Virus record (IMG/VR): IMGVR_UViG_3300027608_002214
Coordinates: 1 to 54,204 of that record
DNA: 54,204 nucleotides
Strand: one strand, 5' to 3'
Source: a virus
The first letter of the stretch is position 1. Each line of letters begins with the position of its first letter. A program made the translations under genes and the position numbers. The notes below the pieces were generated by a model that saw only the letters and a program-made list of their open reading frames with translations, searched no databases and had not been told where the DNA came from. Of this stretch, positions 30,967-39,591 are shown in pieces.

Positions 30967-31668
30967 TCATAACCATTTTATTTCATTTGTTATTGAATCC
31001 CATTCAATGTTAAGAGGTAAGTTAGTGTAATTATATCTCTCATCTAATACTGAAGCATTAATAAAGTGTGTGTGTCCATTATAATAATATCCTGAACTTC
31101 CATGTATGTGTCCAAATACATGAATCTTTGGTTTGATTTCATCTACTCGATGACGTAACATTTCACAACCTAATCTTACACTTTGTCCTCCTGGAATATC
31201 TAAATGTCCAAATGGTGGTCCGTGTGTAATCAGTATGTCCGTATCGTCAGGTATATCATCCCACTTTGCTTTCATTACTTCTCCATTTCGAGGTAAATTA
31301 AAAGCCCAATTAAAGAACTCTGGTTGCCAAGGTGACCCATAGATCTTTAAACTACGATCTTCATCCATATCATAAAGACCAAACATCTCATCTTGAAGAT
31401 AAATTAGATTTGTATAATCTTTGATGGTTAATAAACTCCAAGTAGGTTCATTTTCTAAAATACGGTCGTGATTTCCTGCAATAAAAATTTTCTTATCGTA
31501 TCCTTTTATTGTACTAAACCAATCAAGGAATTCAATTACCTCTATTTTACTATATCCACCGTTCATAAAATCTCCAGCATGTATTAGTATATCACCACCT
31601 GGTAAATCATTTTCACAATACCGGTGTTTGGTATGTGTATCACTAATAAATGTTATTGTTTTTTTCAT
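30967..31668 (-). CDS. Calcineurin-like metallophosphoesterase
   Basis: A 233-residue phosphoesterase with FISDTHTKHR, LIHAGDF, FIAGNHDRIL, LITHGPPFGHLD and VFGHIHGSSG, the complete metal-binding set. Its compact form and the N-H-D and G-H-I-H motifs match the small MPP/YfcE-like group rather than LpxH. Substrate unknown (phosphodiester, nucleotide or protein). An upstream TATATTTG at 31673-31680 is a partial host-type promoter. Confidence 0.88.
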   Translation of the reverse strand: MKKTITFISDTHTKHRYCENDLPGGDILIHAGDFMNGGYSKIEVIEFLDWFSTIKGYDKKIFIAGNHDRILENEPTWSLLTIKDYTNLIYLQDEMFGLYDMDEDRSLKIYGSPWQPEFFNWAFNLPRNGEVMKAKWDDIPDDTDILITHGPPFGHLDIPGGQSVRLGCEMLRHRVDEIKPKIHVFGHIHGSSGYYYNGHTHFINASVLDERYNYTNLPLNIEWDSITNEIKWL

Positions 31669-31737
31669 GTTACAAATATAAGAAAAATAATTTAAAATTT
31701 AAAATAAAAGTACAAGAGTTTTTAACGGATTATTTTA

Positions 31738-32118
31738 TTATTTAATTATTTCTTTTTTTCCTATGATGGAACCTTGTAACACTACCTTATCTATTCTTGA
31801 ATCAATGTATGATTTTGTTTGATCAATTTCTCTATGAATTTCATTTTCTATCTTGTGATGAAAATCATCCACATTTCTAACTTGATTCATTATTGTTTGT
31901 TCAACCATATTAATATCACGATGGGTAGATTCAAGTAATTGTTCAGTATGTCTTCTTTCGTGATCAATTGATTGATATACTTCGTCAATCATTTTTTTAA
32001 TTGTTATTGTTTGTTTTTCTAATTTGTTTATCTTAACCATACCTAAAACTAAAGCAATTAATAATAATATTGCTGCAATCGTAAGCATACCTAAAACATA
32101 TGATGTTATTTCTACCAT
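31738..32118 (-). CDS. Membrane-anchored coiled-coil protein
   Basis: A 126-residue protein with one N-terminal transmembrane helix (LGMLTIAAILLLIALVLGMV) followed by a continuous coiled coil (VYQSIDHERRHTEQLLESTH to DSRIDKVVL). Layout like a spanin or a membrane tether. Function unknown. Confidence 0.65.
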   Translation of the reverse strand: MVEITSYVLGMLTIAAILLLIALVLGMVKINKLEKQTITIKKMIDEVYQSIDHERRHTEQLLESTHRDINMVEQTIMNQVRNVDDFHHKIENEIHREIDQTKSYIDSRIDKVVLQGSIIGKKEIIK

Positions 32119-32165
32119 GTTTTTTAAATTTTATTTATTTTTATGTCAAAGAACTCTTGTACTGT

Positions 32166-32195
32166 ATCTATGTAGAATTTTAAATCTACATAGAT
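32166..32195. repeat. Perfect inverted repeat between two genes
   Basis: ATCTATGTAGA (32166-32176) and TCTACATAGAT (32185-32195), 11 base pairs with an 8-base loop. Without a strong T-run on the minus strand it is a weak terminator; it could be a processing site or protein-binding site. Confidence 0.7.
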
Positions 32196-32200
32196 TTTAA

Positions 32201-32509
32201 TTATTTAATTATTTCTAATTCTATTCTATATTTTTTAATCTTTTCTCTAGTTTTTTGGTACTCATCTTGATCAGTAGCCTTGTGACCATTTAGAACTGCT
32301 CTTGTTATTATTAATTCATTTTTTAAAATAAAAGATAGTTTTTCTTGATTGGTTAATTCATAAGGGACAACTTCCGTCCTAATGAACTCTCTAATCATTC
32401 CTCTAATATTATCAATGTGATCTTTTGGATTTTGTTTTGCCCCGTGTACCATAACAGATGTTTGGTATATTGTTCTACTTAAATCTAATATTTTTTTATC
32501 AAAACCCAT
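32201..32509 (-). CDS. Small helical protein, unknown
   Basis: A 102-residue helical protein (MGFDKKILDLSRTIYQTSVM...YQKTREKIKKYRIELEIIK). No motif. Confidence 0.62.
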   Translation of the reverse strand: MGFDKKILDLSRTIYQTSVMVHGAKQNPKDHIDNIRGMIREFIRTEVVPYELTNQEKLSFILKNELIITRAVLNGHKATDQDEYQKTREKIKKYRIELEIIK

Positions 32510-32522
32510 TTAATTTTTTTGT

Positions 32523-32735
32523 TTAAAGGATTTCTTTTCTTTTTTTGTTTAAATAAACCTCAAGTGGATTAATAATATTATATTGATATTCTCTCAAATA
32601 CTCCACAATATTTTTGTTTTTTAATTGATTATCAAAATTATTAATTAATTTATTTGCCGTAATTATTTGTTCTTGAGTTTTACAAGAATTAATAACTTTT
32701 TTAATCCATGTCTCTATTTCTGTGTAATTTTTCAT
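32523..32735 (-). CDS. Small helical protein, unknown
   Basis: A 70-residue protein (IETWIKKVINSCKTQEQIIT...YLNKKRKEIL). Charged helices only; function unknown. Confidence 0.6.
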   Translation of the reverse strand: MKNYTEIETWIKKVINSCKTQEQIITANKLINNFDNQLKNKNIVEYLREYQYNIINPLEVYLNKKRKEIL

Positions 32736-32740
32736 TTTTT

Positions 32741-32968
32741 TTATTGATTATCAATTAATACATAAGGGGGATTAATTCTTACCTCAGACCCATCACTATT
32801 AAAGTAATACGCCGTATCCCCATCAAAACTAATGGTATCTGTATACCAAATAGCAGGATGAGGACCTTTATTGGTAATAACATCACCTTTTATTTTATAT
32901 CTATATTTGTTTTGGTTACACGAGAATATTATAAGTCCGAGTAAAACAATAAGAATTAATTTTTTCAT
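32741..32968 (-). CDS. Small lipoprotein
   Basis: A 75-residue protein with a lipoprotein signal (MKKLILIVLLGLIIFSCNQN; Cys17 as lipid site). The mature part is short and beta-like. Exact Bacteroidota promoter upstream. It could act at the host envelope, for example in superinfection exclusion or as an outer spanin, but nothing specific shows this. Confidence 0.72.
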   Translation of the reverse strand: MKKLILIVLLGLIIFSCNQNKYRYKIKGDVITNKGPHPAIWYTDTISFDGDTAYYFNSDGSEVRINPPYVLIDNQ

Positions 32969-32990
32969 AATTTAGTTAATATGTATAAAA

Positions 32991-33022
32991 CAAATATAAT
33001 TATTTTTTTTTAATAAATCAAA
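32991..33022 (-). promoter_or_regulatory. Bacteroidota-type promoter of the lipoprotein gene
   Basis: TTTG (33022-33019), 20 bases, TATATTTG (32998-32991), 22 bases before ATG. Confidence 0.75.
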
Positions 33023-33048
33023 TTTTTAGTAAAATTTCTTTTACCATT

Positions 33049-33348
33049 TTATATATTATCAAATTTAAGTTCAGATCCATCAAGTGATACATCACATATA
33101 CCCCCATTTTCAAAAATTAAGTCTATTCTTGATTCGGGTATATTAACTTTATCTGGTCCACTAACAATTTTATAACTTTGTGTTAATGTTAATCTTGGAT
33201 TTTTAATTAACGATAAAACAGTTTCGTTTTCGCAATTCATTTTTGATGGGTATTGACCTCCAACAGTTACAATAACTTCATCACCAATTTGTATTTCTTC
33301 ATTAGAAACCAAGTAAGGTTTTTTTTCAATTAATATTATTTTATTCAT
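33049..33348 (-). CDS. Small beta-rich protein, unknown
   Basis: A 99-residue protein (PYLVSNEEIQIGDEVIVTVG...ESRIDLIFENGGICDVSLDG). Resembles short beta-barrel phage proteins. No function assigned. Confidence 0.65.
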   Translation of the reverse strand: MNKIILIEKKPYLVSNEEIQIGDEVIVTVGGQYPSKMNCENETVLSLIKNPRLTLTQSYKIVSGPDKVNIPESRIDLIFENGGICDVSLDGSELKFDNI

Positions 33349-33387
33349 TGTTTTTATTTATTTTTTAATAAATTATTTTATATCATG

Positions 33388-33412
33388 AACCCCCACGGAT
33401 TAGGTGAGGGTT
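33388..33412 (-). terminator. Hairpin after dnaK
   Basis: Nine-position stem with one mismatch (33388-33396 with 33404-33412) and a 7-base loop, 19 bases past the dnaK stop. The T-tail on the minus strand is short, so it may be a weak terminator. Confidence 0.55.
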
Positions 33413-33430
33413 TTATATTTAACTTAAAAA

Positions 33431-35287
33431 TTAGATTACCTCTTCAAACTCAACATCAGATGGTTTACTATTTTCTTCTTCTGTTGTTGTTTGTTCGTAC
33501 AATAATTGACTAATATTTTGAAATTTAGTATTAAGATCATTGATATCATTTTCAATCTTCTCAATATCTTTTTTACCGTAAGATTCTTTTAAACTTTCAA
33601 GTGCCGTATTAAGTTCGATTTTTTGATCTTCGGTTAATTTTTCATCTAAATCTTTGATTGATTTTTCAGTTTGAAAAATTGTACCGTCGGCTCTATTTAT
33701 AACTTCAGCATCTTCTCTTAGTTTTTTGTCTTGTTCAACATTTAACTCAGCTTCTTGTTTCATTTTCGCAATCTCTTCTTTTGATAACCCAGAAGATGCC
33801 TCAATACGAATTGTTTGTTGTTTGTTTGTTCCTTTATCTATCGCTGACACATTGATAATTCCATTTGCGTCAATATCAAACGTAACTTCAATTTGTGGAA
33901 CACCTCTCATTGCCGGTGGAAGACCATCTAAGTTGAATTTACCAATAGTTTTATTATCGGTTGACATTGCTCTTTCTCCCTGAAGTACGTGGATCTCAAC
34001 TGTTGGTTGATTATCCACTGCCGTTGAGAACACCTGAGATTTTTTAGTCGGGATTGTGGTATTAGACTCAATCAATTTAGTCATAACTCCACCCATAGTT
34101 TCAATACCTAAAGATAATGGTGTTACATCTAATAATAAGACATCTTTAACATCACCAGCTAACACACCTCCTTGGATTGCAGCACCTAACGCAACTACCT
34201 CATCAGGGTTAACACCTTTAGAAGGTTCCTTACCAAAGAATTGTTTAACCGCATCTTGTATTGCTGGAATTCTTGTTGTACCACCAACCAAGATAATTTC
34301 ATCAACATCAGAAACCTTCATCTTAGCATTTTTTAATGCCTTCTTACAAGGTTCAATTGTTCTTTTAACCAAAGAATCAACTAACTGTTCAAATTTAGAT
34401 TTTGATAATGTTCTTACCAAATGTTTTGGTAGACCATCCACAGGCATAATATAAGGTAAATTGATCTCACTTGATGAGGTTGAAGATAATTCAACTTTTG
34501 CCTTCTCAGCCGCCTCACGTAATCTTTGTAATGCCATTGGATCCTGAGTTAAATCAAGACCGTTCTCTTCTTTGAATTCACTTACTAACCAATCGATGAT
34601 TGTTTGATCAAAGTCATCACCACCTAAATGAGTATCACCATCAGTTGATAATACTTCAAACACTCCGTCACCTAATTCAAGAATGGACACATCGTGAGTA
34701 CCACCACCACAGTCAAAAACCACAACTACCATATCTTTAGACATTTTATCTAAACCATAAGCTAATGCCGCCGCGGTAGGTTCGTTAATAATACGTTTTA
34801 CTTCTAAACCCGCAATTTCACCTGCCTCTTTAGTTGCTTGTCGTTGAGCATCGTTAAAATATGCCGGTACGGTAATAACCGCCTGAGTTACCGTTTCACC
34901 CAAATAATCCTCAGCAGTTTGTTTCATCTTTTGAAGTACCATTGCCGATATTTCTTGTGGTGAATATTGTCGTTTATCTATTTCAACTCTTGGAGATCCT
35001 CCATCACCTTTAACAATCTTATACGGTACTTTTTTAATCTCTTTTTTAGATTCATCAAAACTTGTCCCCATAAAACGTTTAATTGAACTAATAGTTTTAT
35101 CCGGATTGGTTACAGCTTGTCGTTTAGCCGGATCTCCAATTTTTCTTTCACCATCTGTAATAAATCCAATGACGGATGGTGTTGTTCGTTTACCTTCACT
35201 ATTTGTTATAACTACAGGTTCGTTTCCTTCCATAACGGCAACACACGAATTTGTTGTTCCTAAATCAATTCCAATAATTTTTCCCAT
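33431..35287 (-). CDS. dnaK: Hsp70 chaperone DnaK
   Basis: A 618-residue Hsp70 of near full length (bacterial DnaK is about 640). ATPase motifs [52 protein letters not shown] and [20 protein letters not shown] are present, with the substrate-binding domain ([20 protein letters not shown]) and a lid ending in FEEVI, shortened relative to bacterial homologues. It refolds proteins with ATP and pairs with the DnaJ at 52333. No GrpE is seen in the window. Likely captured from a host for folding of virion proteins. Confidence 0.97.
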   Translation of the reverse strand: MGKIIGIDLGTTNSCVAVMEGNEPVVITNSEGKRTTPSVIGFITDGERKIGDPAKRQAVTNPDKTISSIKRFMGTSFDESKKEIKKVPYKIVKGDGGSPRVEIDKRQYSPQEISAMVLQKMKQTAEDYLGETVTQAVITVPAYFNDAQRQATKEAGEIAGLEVKRIINEPTAAALAYGLDKMSKDMVVVVFDCGGGTHDVSILELGDGVFEVLSTDGDTHLGGDDFDQTIIDWLVSEFKEENGLDLTQDPMALQRLREAAEKAKVELSSTSSSEINLPYIMPVDGLPKHLVRTLSKSKFEQLVDSLVKRTIEPCKKALKNAKMKVSDVDEIILVGGTTRIPAIQDAVKQFFGKEPSKGVNPDEVVALGAAIQGGVLAGDVKDVLLLDVTPLSLGIETMGGVMTKLIESNTTIPTKKSQVFSTAVDNQPTVEIHVLQGERAMSTDNKTIGKFNLDGLPPAMRGVPQIEVTFDIDANGIINVSAIDKGTNKQQTIRIEASSGLSKEEIAKMKQEAELNVEQDKKLREDAEVINRADGTIFQTEKSIKDLDEKLTEDQKIELNTALESLKESYGKKDIEKIENDINDLNTKFQNISQLLYEQTTTEEENSKPSDVEFEEVI

Positions 35288-35385
35288 TTTTAATTTTTAT
35301 TTTTATTTTTATTTATTATGACTTTAAAGTCGTACTATTTTTTACAAAAAACATTCCATTCATAAAATACTGACATTTTGTCAGT

Positions 35386-35706
35386 TTACCAACTATCAAC
35401 ATCTGTCAAATCTAATTCTATGTCAGCCAACTCACTAAATACTGTGACAATTTTTCCAATACCATCACTTGAGAATCTGTATTCGTAGTTTCCATAACTC
35501 CCATATATTGCCTTTATGTGACTCTGCCATTCCTCCAACTTTTTAACTTGATCTTCATCAAGAGTAAAAGTTTTAGTTTTACCTTTTTTTGGTGGAGGTA
35601 GTAACATTTCACGATCTTTAGGTGGGGGTGGTGACATCTCATGATCATTTGGTTCACTGTTTATTCTCAAATACATTTTTTTTATGCGTTCTTGATTCTC
35701 ATCCAT
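35386..35706 (-). CDS. Pro-rich small protein, unknown
   Basis: A 106-residue protein with an acidic and proline-rich first third (EMSPPPPKDREMLLPPPKKG) and a helix-strand C-terminal domain (EEWQSHIKAIYGSYGNYEYR). Unknown function. Sits upstream of dnaK with no promoter match found. Confidence 0.62.
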   Translation of the reverse strand: MDENQERIKKMYLRINSEPNDHEMSPPPPKDREMLLPPPKKGKTKTFTLDEDQVKKLEEWQSHIKAIYGSYGNYEYRFSSDGIGKIVTVFSELADIELDLTDVDSW

Positions 35707-35712
35707 ACCCTA

Positions 35713-35916
35713 TTATTTTTCAATGATCATATTTGTATTAGCAATTGGAGCTCTAAATACTGGAATTTTTTTACCATCAAAATCTTCAACATAAACTTCA
35801 TAATGTTGGTCCATTACTTTTACTGTTGGGACGTTGTGTTGGAAGTAAATTATATCTCCTTGTGAATTAATCAAAATTACTTCTTTTTTTGTTGTGTTAA
35901 ATGTTAATGTTTGCAT
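35713..35916 (-). CDS. Small protein, unknown
   Basis: A 67-residue beta-rich protein (MQTLTFNTTKKEVILINSQG). No known motif. Confidence 0.58.
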   Translation of the reverse strand: MQTLTFNTTKKEVILINSQGDIIYFQHNVPTVKVMDQHYEVYVEDFDGKKIPVFRAPIANTNMIIEK

Positions 35917-35996
35917 ATTTTTTATTTTTTTAAAAAAATAATAAAAAAAAATAAAATTGTCAAGTTAATGTGAGTCACTTTTTATTTTCTATTGTT

Positions 35997-36218
35997 TTAT
36001 CTTAACACGTATCTATGAATTACTACCACCAATTTTCCATTAAATAATGCTCGGTCTGTTTGAATGTCAATATCCATCATACCCAAGTCTTCCTTGAGTC
36101 TATTAGCTTGGACCCCAACTTCGTGTTCCGCATCTTTTTCATTTTTGAAGAATCCAAAGTAGGAATCACATTTCCCTGTTTTATCACACACTCCGTAAAT
36201 CATTTCTCTTTGATCCAT
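35997..36218 (-). CDS. Small protein, unknown
   Basis: A 73-residue protein (MDQREMIYGVCDKTGKCDSY...RALFNGKLVVVIHRYVLR) with two nearby Cys residues at its start. Overlaps the next gene by 35 bases. Confidence 0.6.
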   Translation of the reverse strand: MDQREMIYGVCDKTGKCDSYFGFFKNEKDAEHEVGVQANRLKEDLGMMDIDIQTDRALFNGKLVVVIHRYVLR

Positions 36219-36375
36219 AACATTCTAATTTTATATTTTTAACATTCCACAAATCTTTAACCCCTTCGGTCATATGACAATTATGTTTCTTACCAGTCCT
36301 ACGACCAAATTCAACAATCATATCATTATGACGATTCTTAATAAAGTGCGGACATTCTTTGCATGGAGTTTCCAT
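36184..36375 (-). CDS. Small zinc-binding-type protein
   Basis: A 63-residue protein with METPCKECPHFIKN and HNCHMTEG, giving Cys-x2-Cys...His-x-Cys pairs suited to zinc binding. A nearly consensus promoter (TATCTTTG at 36380-36387) lies upstream. Function unknown. Confidence 0.65.
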   Translation of the reverse strand: METPCKECPHFIKNRHNDMIVEFGRRTGKKHNCHMTEGVKDLWNVKNIKLECYGSKRNDLRSV

Positions 36376-36411
36376 AAAACAAAGATAGTTATTTTTTTTT
36401 AAATAAACAAC

Positions 36412-36418
36412 TATTTAT
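36412..36418 (+). promoter_or_regulatory. TATTTAT box of the sigma factor gene
   Basis: Box four bases before the plus-strand ATG. Confidence 0.5.
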
Positions 36419-36422
36419 TGGT

Positions 36423-36983
36423 ATGAAAATTATTTTAACTGAATCTCAATATTCAACATTATTAAATGAGGTAGTTGATTTTAATTCACTATATAAATCT
36501 TTATACCCAAAAATGTATCGACAAGTTTGTTTGAAATATGCAAATGGAGATGAAGAAAAAGCAAATGATTTTTGTCAATTAGGGTTCATTAAAGTATATC
36601 AAAAAATTAGTATGTACAATGAGTCAGGACCTATTGAGGCTTGGGTAAAACGTGTAATCACAAATACAGTAATTGATGAATGGAAAAAAGAAAAAAGAAG
36701 TCCATACAAAAACCCCATTGACTTTGAACGAGCAAATTTAGAAGTAATTGACGACACCCCAGAAGAAAGTTTATATTCATCAAAAGAGATTAAAGATGCC
36801 GTTGAAACTTTATATCCTTCACAAAAAAAAGTATTTGAGATGTTCTTTTTTGAAAATATGAAACATCAAGAAATTGCCGAAGAATTAGGGATTAGTGAAA
36901 GCACATCAAAAACTAATTTATTTAAAGCAAAGGCAAAAGTAAAACAATACCTAATTAATTTAAACAAAAAAAGGGAAGACTAA
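36423..36983 (+). CDS. ECF-type sigma factor with virion-type leader
   Basis: A 186-residue RNA polymerase sigma factor. Residues 1-17 (MKIILTESQYSTLLNEV) match the leader of the zinc-ribbon protein at 16369 (MKIIITEEQSKLLLEG), ending in L-N-E. Region 2 follows (NDFCQLGFIKVYQKISMYNE, AWVKRVITNTVIDEWKKEKR) and region 4 has a helix-turn-helix (HQEIAEELGISESTSKTNLF). It should direct host RNA polymerase to specific promoters, perhaps the TATTTAT class. A sigma factor carrying this leader is unexpected; packaging is an inference. Confidence 0.85.
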   Translation: MKIILTESQYSTLLNEVVDFNSLYKSLYPKMYRQVCLKYANGDEEKANDFCQLGFIKVYQKISMYNESGPIEAWVKRVITNTVIDEWKKEKRSPYKNPIDFERANLEVIDDTPEESLYSSKEIKDAVETLYPSQKKVFEMFFFENMKHQEIAEELGISESTSKTNLFKAKAKVKQYLINLNKKRED

Positions 36984-36992
36984 TCTTCCCCT
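36967..36992 (-). terminator. Terminator overlapping the sigma factor stop
   Basis: GGGAAGA/TCTTCCC hairpin with the TAA of the plus-strand gene in its loop; on the minus strand it is followed by seven T residues, so it fits as terminator of the minus-strand gene at 37051-37530. Confidence 0.7.
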
Positions 36993-36998
36993 TTAAAG

Positions 36999-37019
36999 GT
37001 CGACAACGAATTGTCCGAC
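36999..37019. repeat. Short hairpin with UUCG loop between convergent genes
   Basis: On the minus strand an imperfect 8-pair stem (GTCG...CGAC ends, one bulge) closes a TTCG tetraloop. A second perfect 7-pair hairpin lies at 37028-37045 (CTTGTTT/AAACAAG). Confidence 0.6.
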
Positions 37020-37050
37020 TCCACCAACTTGTTTTACTAAACAAGGAAAA

Positions 37051-37530
37051 TTAACAAAAGTCTATTGAATCAGATATTCTTAACCCATCTACATAACGTT
37101 CAGGTTTACTCCAAGAATTTCTACTTTCAGGATATTCCAAATAATATGATTCCGAATCAAAACCATCTTCCTGTCCCCACGAAAAAGACATTTCAATAAA
37201 TTCATCCTGGCTCAATTCATCCCCATATTCATCTAAGATACGACCTGATTTAATAAATTCAAGTAATGATTCTTTATCTTTAAAGAACTTATCTTCATTG
37301 AAATTCCAAAGAAACTTCCACCCCATACTACGTTTACCCAAATGAACTTTTACATTATCAGTAAACTCATCCCAAGGTGACAAATTTTGAAATTGATCAG
37401 TACCATCTATTCTAAAATTGTTATTAACTGATTCCACATTTAATTCCATTTGTCTAATTCTAGACATAAGACGATTTTTCCTTGTCTCCAATTCATTTAA
37501 AGTTGGAGATCTATAATAATTTGTTCCCAT
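37051..37530 (-). CDS. MGTNYY-type phage protein
   Basis: A 159-residue protein starting at the ATG at 37530 (MGTNYYRSPTLNELETRKNR), preferred over a longer frame overlapping the lipoprotein gene. The opening MGTNYY and the later GWKFLWNFNEDKFFKDKESL recall a phage family of unknown function. No catalytic motif. Confidence 0.7.
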   Translation of the reverse strand: MGTNYYRSPTLNELETRKNRLMSRIRQMELNVESVNNNFRIDGTDQFQNLSPWDEFTDNVKVHLGKRSMGWKFLWNFNEDKFFKDKESLLEFIKSGRILDEYGDELSQDEFIEMSFSWGQEDGFDSESYYLEYPESRNSWSKPERYVDGLRISDSIDFC

Positions 37531-37532
37531 GT

Positions 37533-37982
37533 TTATATTTTTTCCATCCAAAGGTAGTAGTTTGGGGGATTAACCACACCTATTGAAATATCCGTAAACT
37601 TACCCCCAATTATAACTCCCATTTCTAAATTAACTTTATTCACATTACCAGTTAAGTAACCAAATATTGTATAATTCAATGTTAAGGAATAAACAGTACC
37701 CACAGAATAAAAACCATAATTTTGGGGACTCATTGAGTTATATGTGTATTTATTTTTTGTAATAAATTTAATTGTATCAACCGGCATCATATCCATTGGT
37801 AAACCCATCTCACCAATTCTATATTGTTTAATAACCCAAGTTTGTCCAACCAAAGAGTATGTACTATCTTGTGTTGTTGGATTTGGGGTTACATATGGTT
37901 GATATTCACCAGGTTCAATAACTTGTTTCTCACAAGATAATAACCCAACTAATACTAATGTTAAAAAAATTATTTTTTTCAT
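37533..37982 (-). CDS. Lipoprotein, lipocalin-like
   Basis: A 149-residue protein with a lipoprotein signal (MKKIIFLTLVLVGLLSCEKQ, Cys17). The mature domain (SLVGQTWVIKQYRIGEMGLP, TIKFITKNKYTYNSMS) resembles small lipocalin-like beta domains common in Bacteroidota lipoproteins. Host-type features suggest capture from a host; role unknown. Confidence 0.72.
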   Translation of the reverse strand: MKKIIFLTLVLVGLLSCEKQVIEPGEYQPYVTPNPTTQDSTYSLVGQTWVIKQYRIGEMGLPMDMMPVDTIKFITKNKYTYNSMSPQNYGFYSVGTVYSLTLNYTIFGYLTGNVNKVNLEMGVIIGGKFTDISIGVVNPPNYYLWMEKI

Positions 37983-37985
37983 ATC

Positions 37986-38270
37986 TTATTTTGTTACTAA
38001 TGATTCAATTTTACTTTTAACTTGATCACTTATAGAAATATCTTCCACATTACTAATAATTACTGAATTAATTAAAATTTTATTTGGTATATGTACTAAG
38101 AATGCGTCTCCATTGTAAAAACTCAAATTATTTCCCAATTCAATTGACCCATGAATCATTTTTAAAAATATTTTATATTGAATCTGATCCATAAATGTCT
38201 CATCAATTAACACACCCATACTTTCATTAATAACTTTTAGTGTGTATCCCGTAATTGTTTGTTTTAACAT
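37986..38270 (-). CDS. Small protein, unknown
   Basis: A 94-residue protein (TGYTLKVINESMGVLIDETF). No motif. An upstream TATCTTTA at 38287-38294 with TTTG 19 bases before it is a near-consensus host-type promoter. Confidence 0.62.
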   Translation of the reverse strand: MLKQTITGYTLKVINESMGVLIDETFMDQIQYKIFLKMIHGSIELGNNLSFYNGDAFLVHIPNKILINSVIISNVEDISISDQVKSKIESLVTK

Positions 38271-38286
38271 AATCTATAATTTTTTA

Positions 38287-38317
38287 TAAAGATAATACAT
38301 TATTTTATAATAACAAA
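38287..38317 (-). promoter_or_regulatory. Near-consensus Bacteroidota promoter
   Basis: TTTG (38317-38314), 19 bases, TATCTTTA (38294-38287); one mismatch in the -7 element. Confidence 0.55.
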
Positions 38318-38632
38318 TTTTTTACCAACTTTTTTTAGTGTACCAACAAAATCATTTTTATGGTCAATACCACCCCAAAAACCACTTCCGTCCGACCAAA
38401 CTCCTTTTTTATTATTTTTATATACTGATTCATCCTCAAAAATAATGTAATCAGGTTGATCATGTTTAGGTAAAGCATATGCTCTTGTCATTTCTCTATG
38501 CTCAGATGGTGAGTAATTACCCAACCAATCTTGTCGACATAAAAATGTTGCCTGTCCAACAATAACTTCTTGTCCATCAAGAATAACTTTTTTGTTGAAT
38601 TTTTTTTTAAATGTGTGAATGTAAGTTCCCAT
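38300..38632 (-). CDS. Small protein, unknown
   Basis: A 110-residue protein (KKFNKKVILDGQEVIVGQAT...SDGSGFWGGIDHKNDFVGTL), basic and Gly/Trp-containing. No known domain. Confidence 0.65.
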   Translation of the reverse strand: MGTYIHTFKKKFNKKVILDGQEVIVGQATFLCRQDWLGNYSPSEHREMTRAYALPKHDQPDYIIFEDESVYKNNKKGVWSDGSGFWGGIDHKNDFVGTLKKVGKKFVIIK

Positions 38633-38682
38633 TTTTTAAATTTTAGACGTTTGAATTAAAATAACTAATATTAATAAATTTA

Positions 38683-38952
38683 TTATAAAGATTGTACTTG
38701 TTCCATAATGCCAGTAACCTCTTCTCGACTCAAGTAACCAATAACATCATTTGTTATAGGCGTATCATAAGTTAAGTCACCATCCTTACCAAGAACTGCA
38801 ATCTCAAACAAACCAGTTTTACCGCCATATGAATGTGTATGACATACAACAGATACTCCGTATCCATTTTCAAACACCATTTTACATTTCACCCCAATTT
38901 GGTACGGAGAATCTTCAATTTTTTCAAACTCTAAATCTTCAAATTTTTTCAT
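38683..38952 (-). CDS. Small protein, unknown
   Basis: An 89-residue mixed alpha/beta protein (KCKMVFENGYGVSVVCHTHS, then YGGKTGLFEIAVLGKDGDLT) of a type seen as small phage accessory proteins. Exact Bacteroidota promoter upstream. Function unknown. Confidence 0.68.
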   Translation of the reverse strand: MKKFEDLEFEKIEDSPYQIGVKCKMVFENGYGVSVVCHTHSYGGKTGLFEIAVLGKDGDLTYDTPITNDVIGYLSREEVTGIMEQVQSL

Positions 38953-38981
38953 AATATATTTTTTAATTTTTAATTACAGAA

Positions 38982-39012
38982 CAAAGGTAATACTTTTTTT
39001 TAAACTGCCAAA
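38982..39012 (-). promoter_or_regulatory. Bacteroidota-type promoter of the 38683-38952 gene
   Basis: TTTG (39012-39009), 19 bases, TACCTTTG (38989-38982), 29 bases before the ATG. Confidence 0.78.
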
Positions 39013-39013
39013 C

Positions 39014-39058
39014 AAAAAATAAAAAATCCCATAATTTTTTTAAAAAAGTTATGGGATT
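39014..39058 (-). terminator. Strong terminator after the NUDIX gene
   Basis: Perfect ten-pair outer stem (39025-39034 with 39049-39058) with a further A/T-paired inside, followed by a T-run on the minus strand. Confidence 0.8.
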
Positions 39059-39150
39059 ATCTTTTTGATTAACCATTAAATAACTAAGAAAGAGGATTTT
39101 GGTTGTTATTTGTACGATATAAATATACTATAATTTATTAAAAGTTAACT

Positions 39151-39570
39151 TTATTGTAAATTTTTAACAATTATTTTATAAAATTCATCTGTTTTATTTG
39201 TAATTGGTAATTCATCAATACTATAATATCCACACTCACTATGTTCCCCACCATCTTTTGCGTTATCTAGATCTGGATATATCTTATCTTCAACCTCAAG
39301 ACCATAGACATACATAAAACCTTTTAGGTAGGTACCGTCTTTGTTAAATCTATCAACAAACCCAACCAAATTTAATTTATCGTTGATTTTAATATTTGTT
39401 TCCTCAAAAAATTCCCTACGAGCAGCCTCTTCAGGTGTTTCACCATCTTCTATTCCCCCACCAGGGATTGACCATTGATTTGGCATTGTGTTGTCACTAC
39501 TTCTTTTACACAACAATACCTTGTCATTACATTTAACTAATATTCCAGAAAATCTTTTGTTTTTTTTCAT
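39151..39570 (-). CDS. NUDIX hydrolase
   Basis: A 139-residue protein with the complete Nudix box (GGGIEDGETPEEAARREFFE, then ETNI: G-x5-E-x7-R-E-x2-E-E-x-G/N). It hydrolyses a nucleoside diphosphate linked to another group, perhaps cleaning damaged nucleotides or decapping RNA; substrate unknown. Confidence 0.92.
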   Translation of the reverse strand: MKKNKRFSGILVKCNDKVLLCKRSSDNTMPNQWSIPGGGIEDGETPEEAARREFFEETNIKINDKLNLVGFVDRFNKDGTYLKGFMYVYGLEVEDKIYPDLDNAKDGGEHSECGYYSIDELPITNKTDEFYKIIVKNLQ

Positions 39571-39578
39571 ACCTTACA

Positions 39579-39586
39579 TATTTATA
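39579..39586 (+). promoter_or_regulatory. TATTTATA box of the DUF192 gene
   Basis: Box five bases before the plus-strand ATG; the gene is divergent from the NUDIX gene. Confidence 0.45.
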
Positions 39587-39591
39587 TATAT

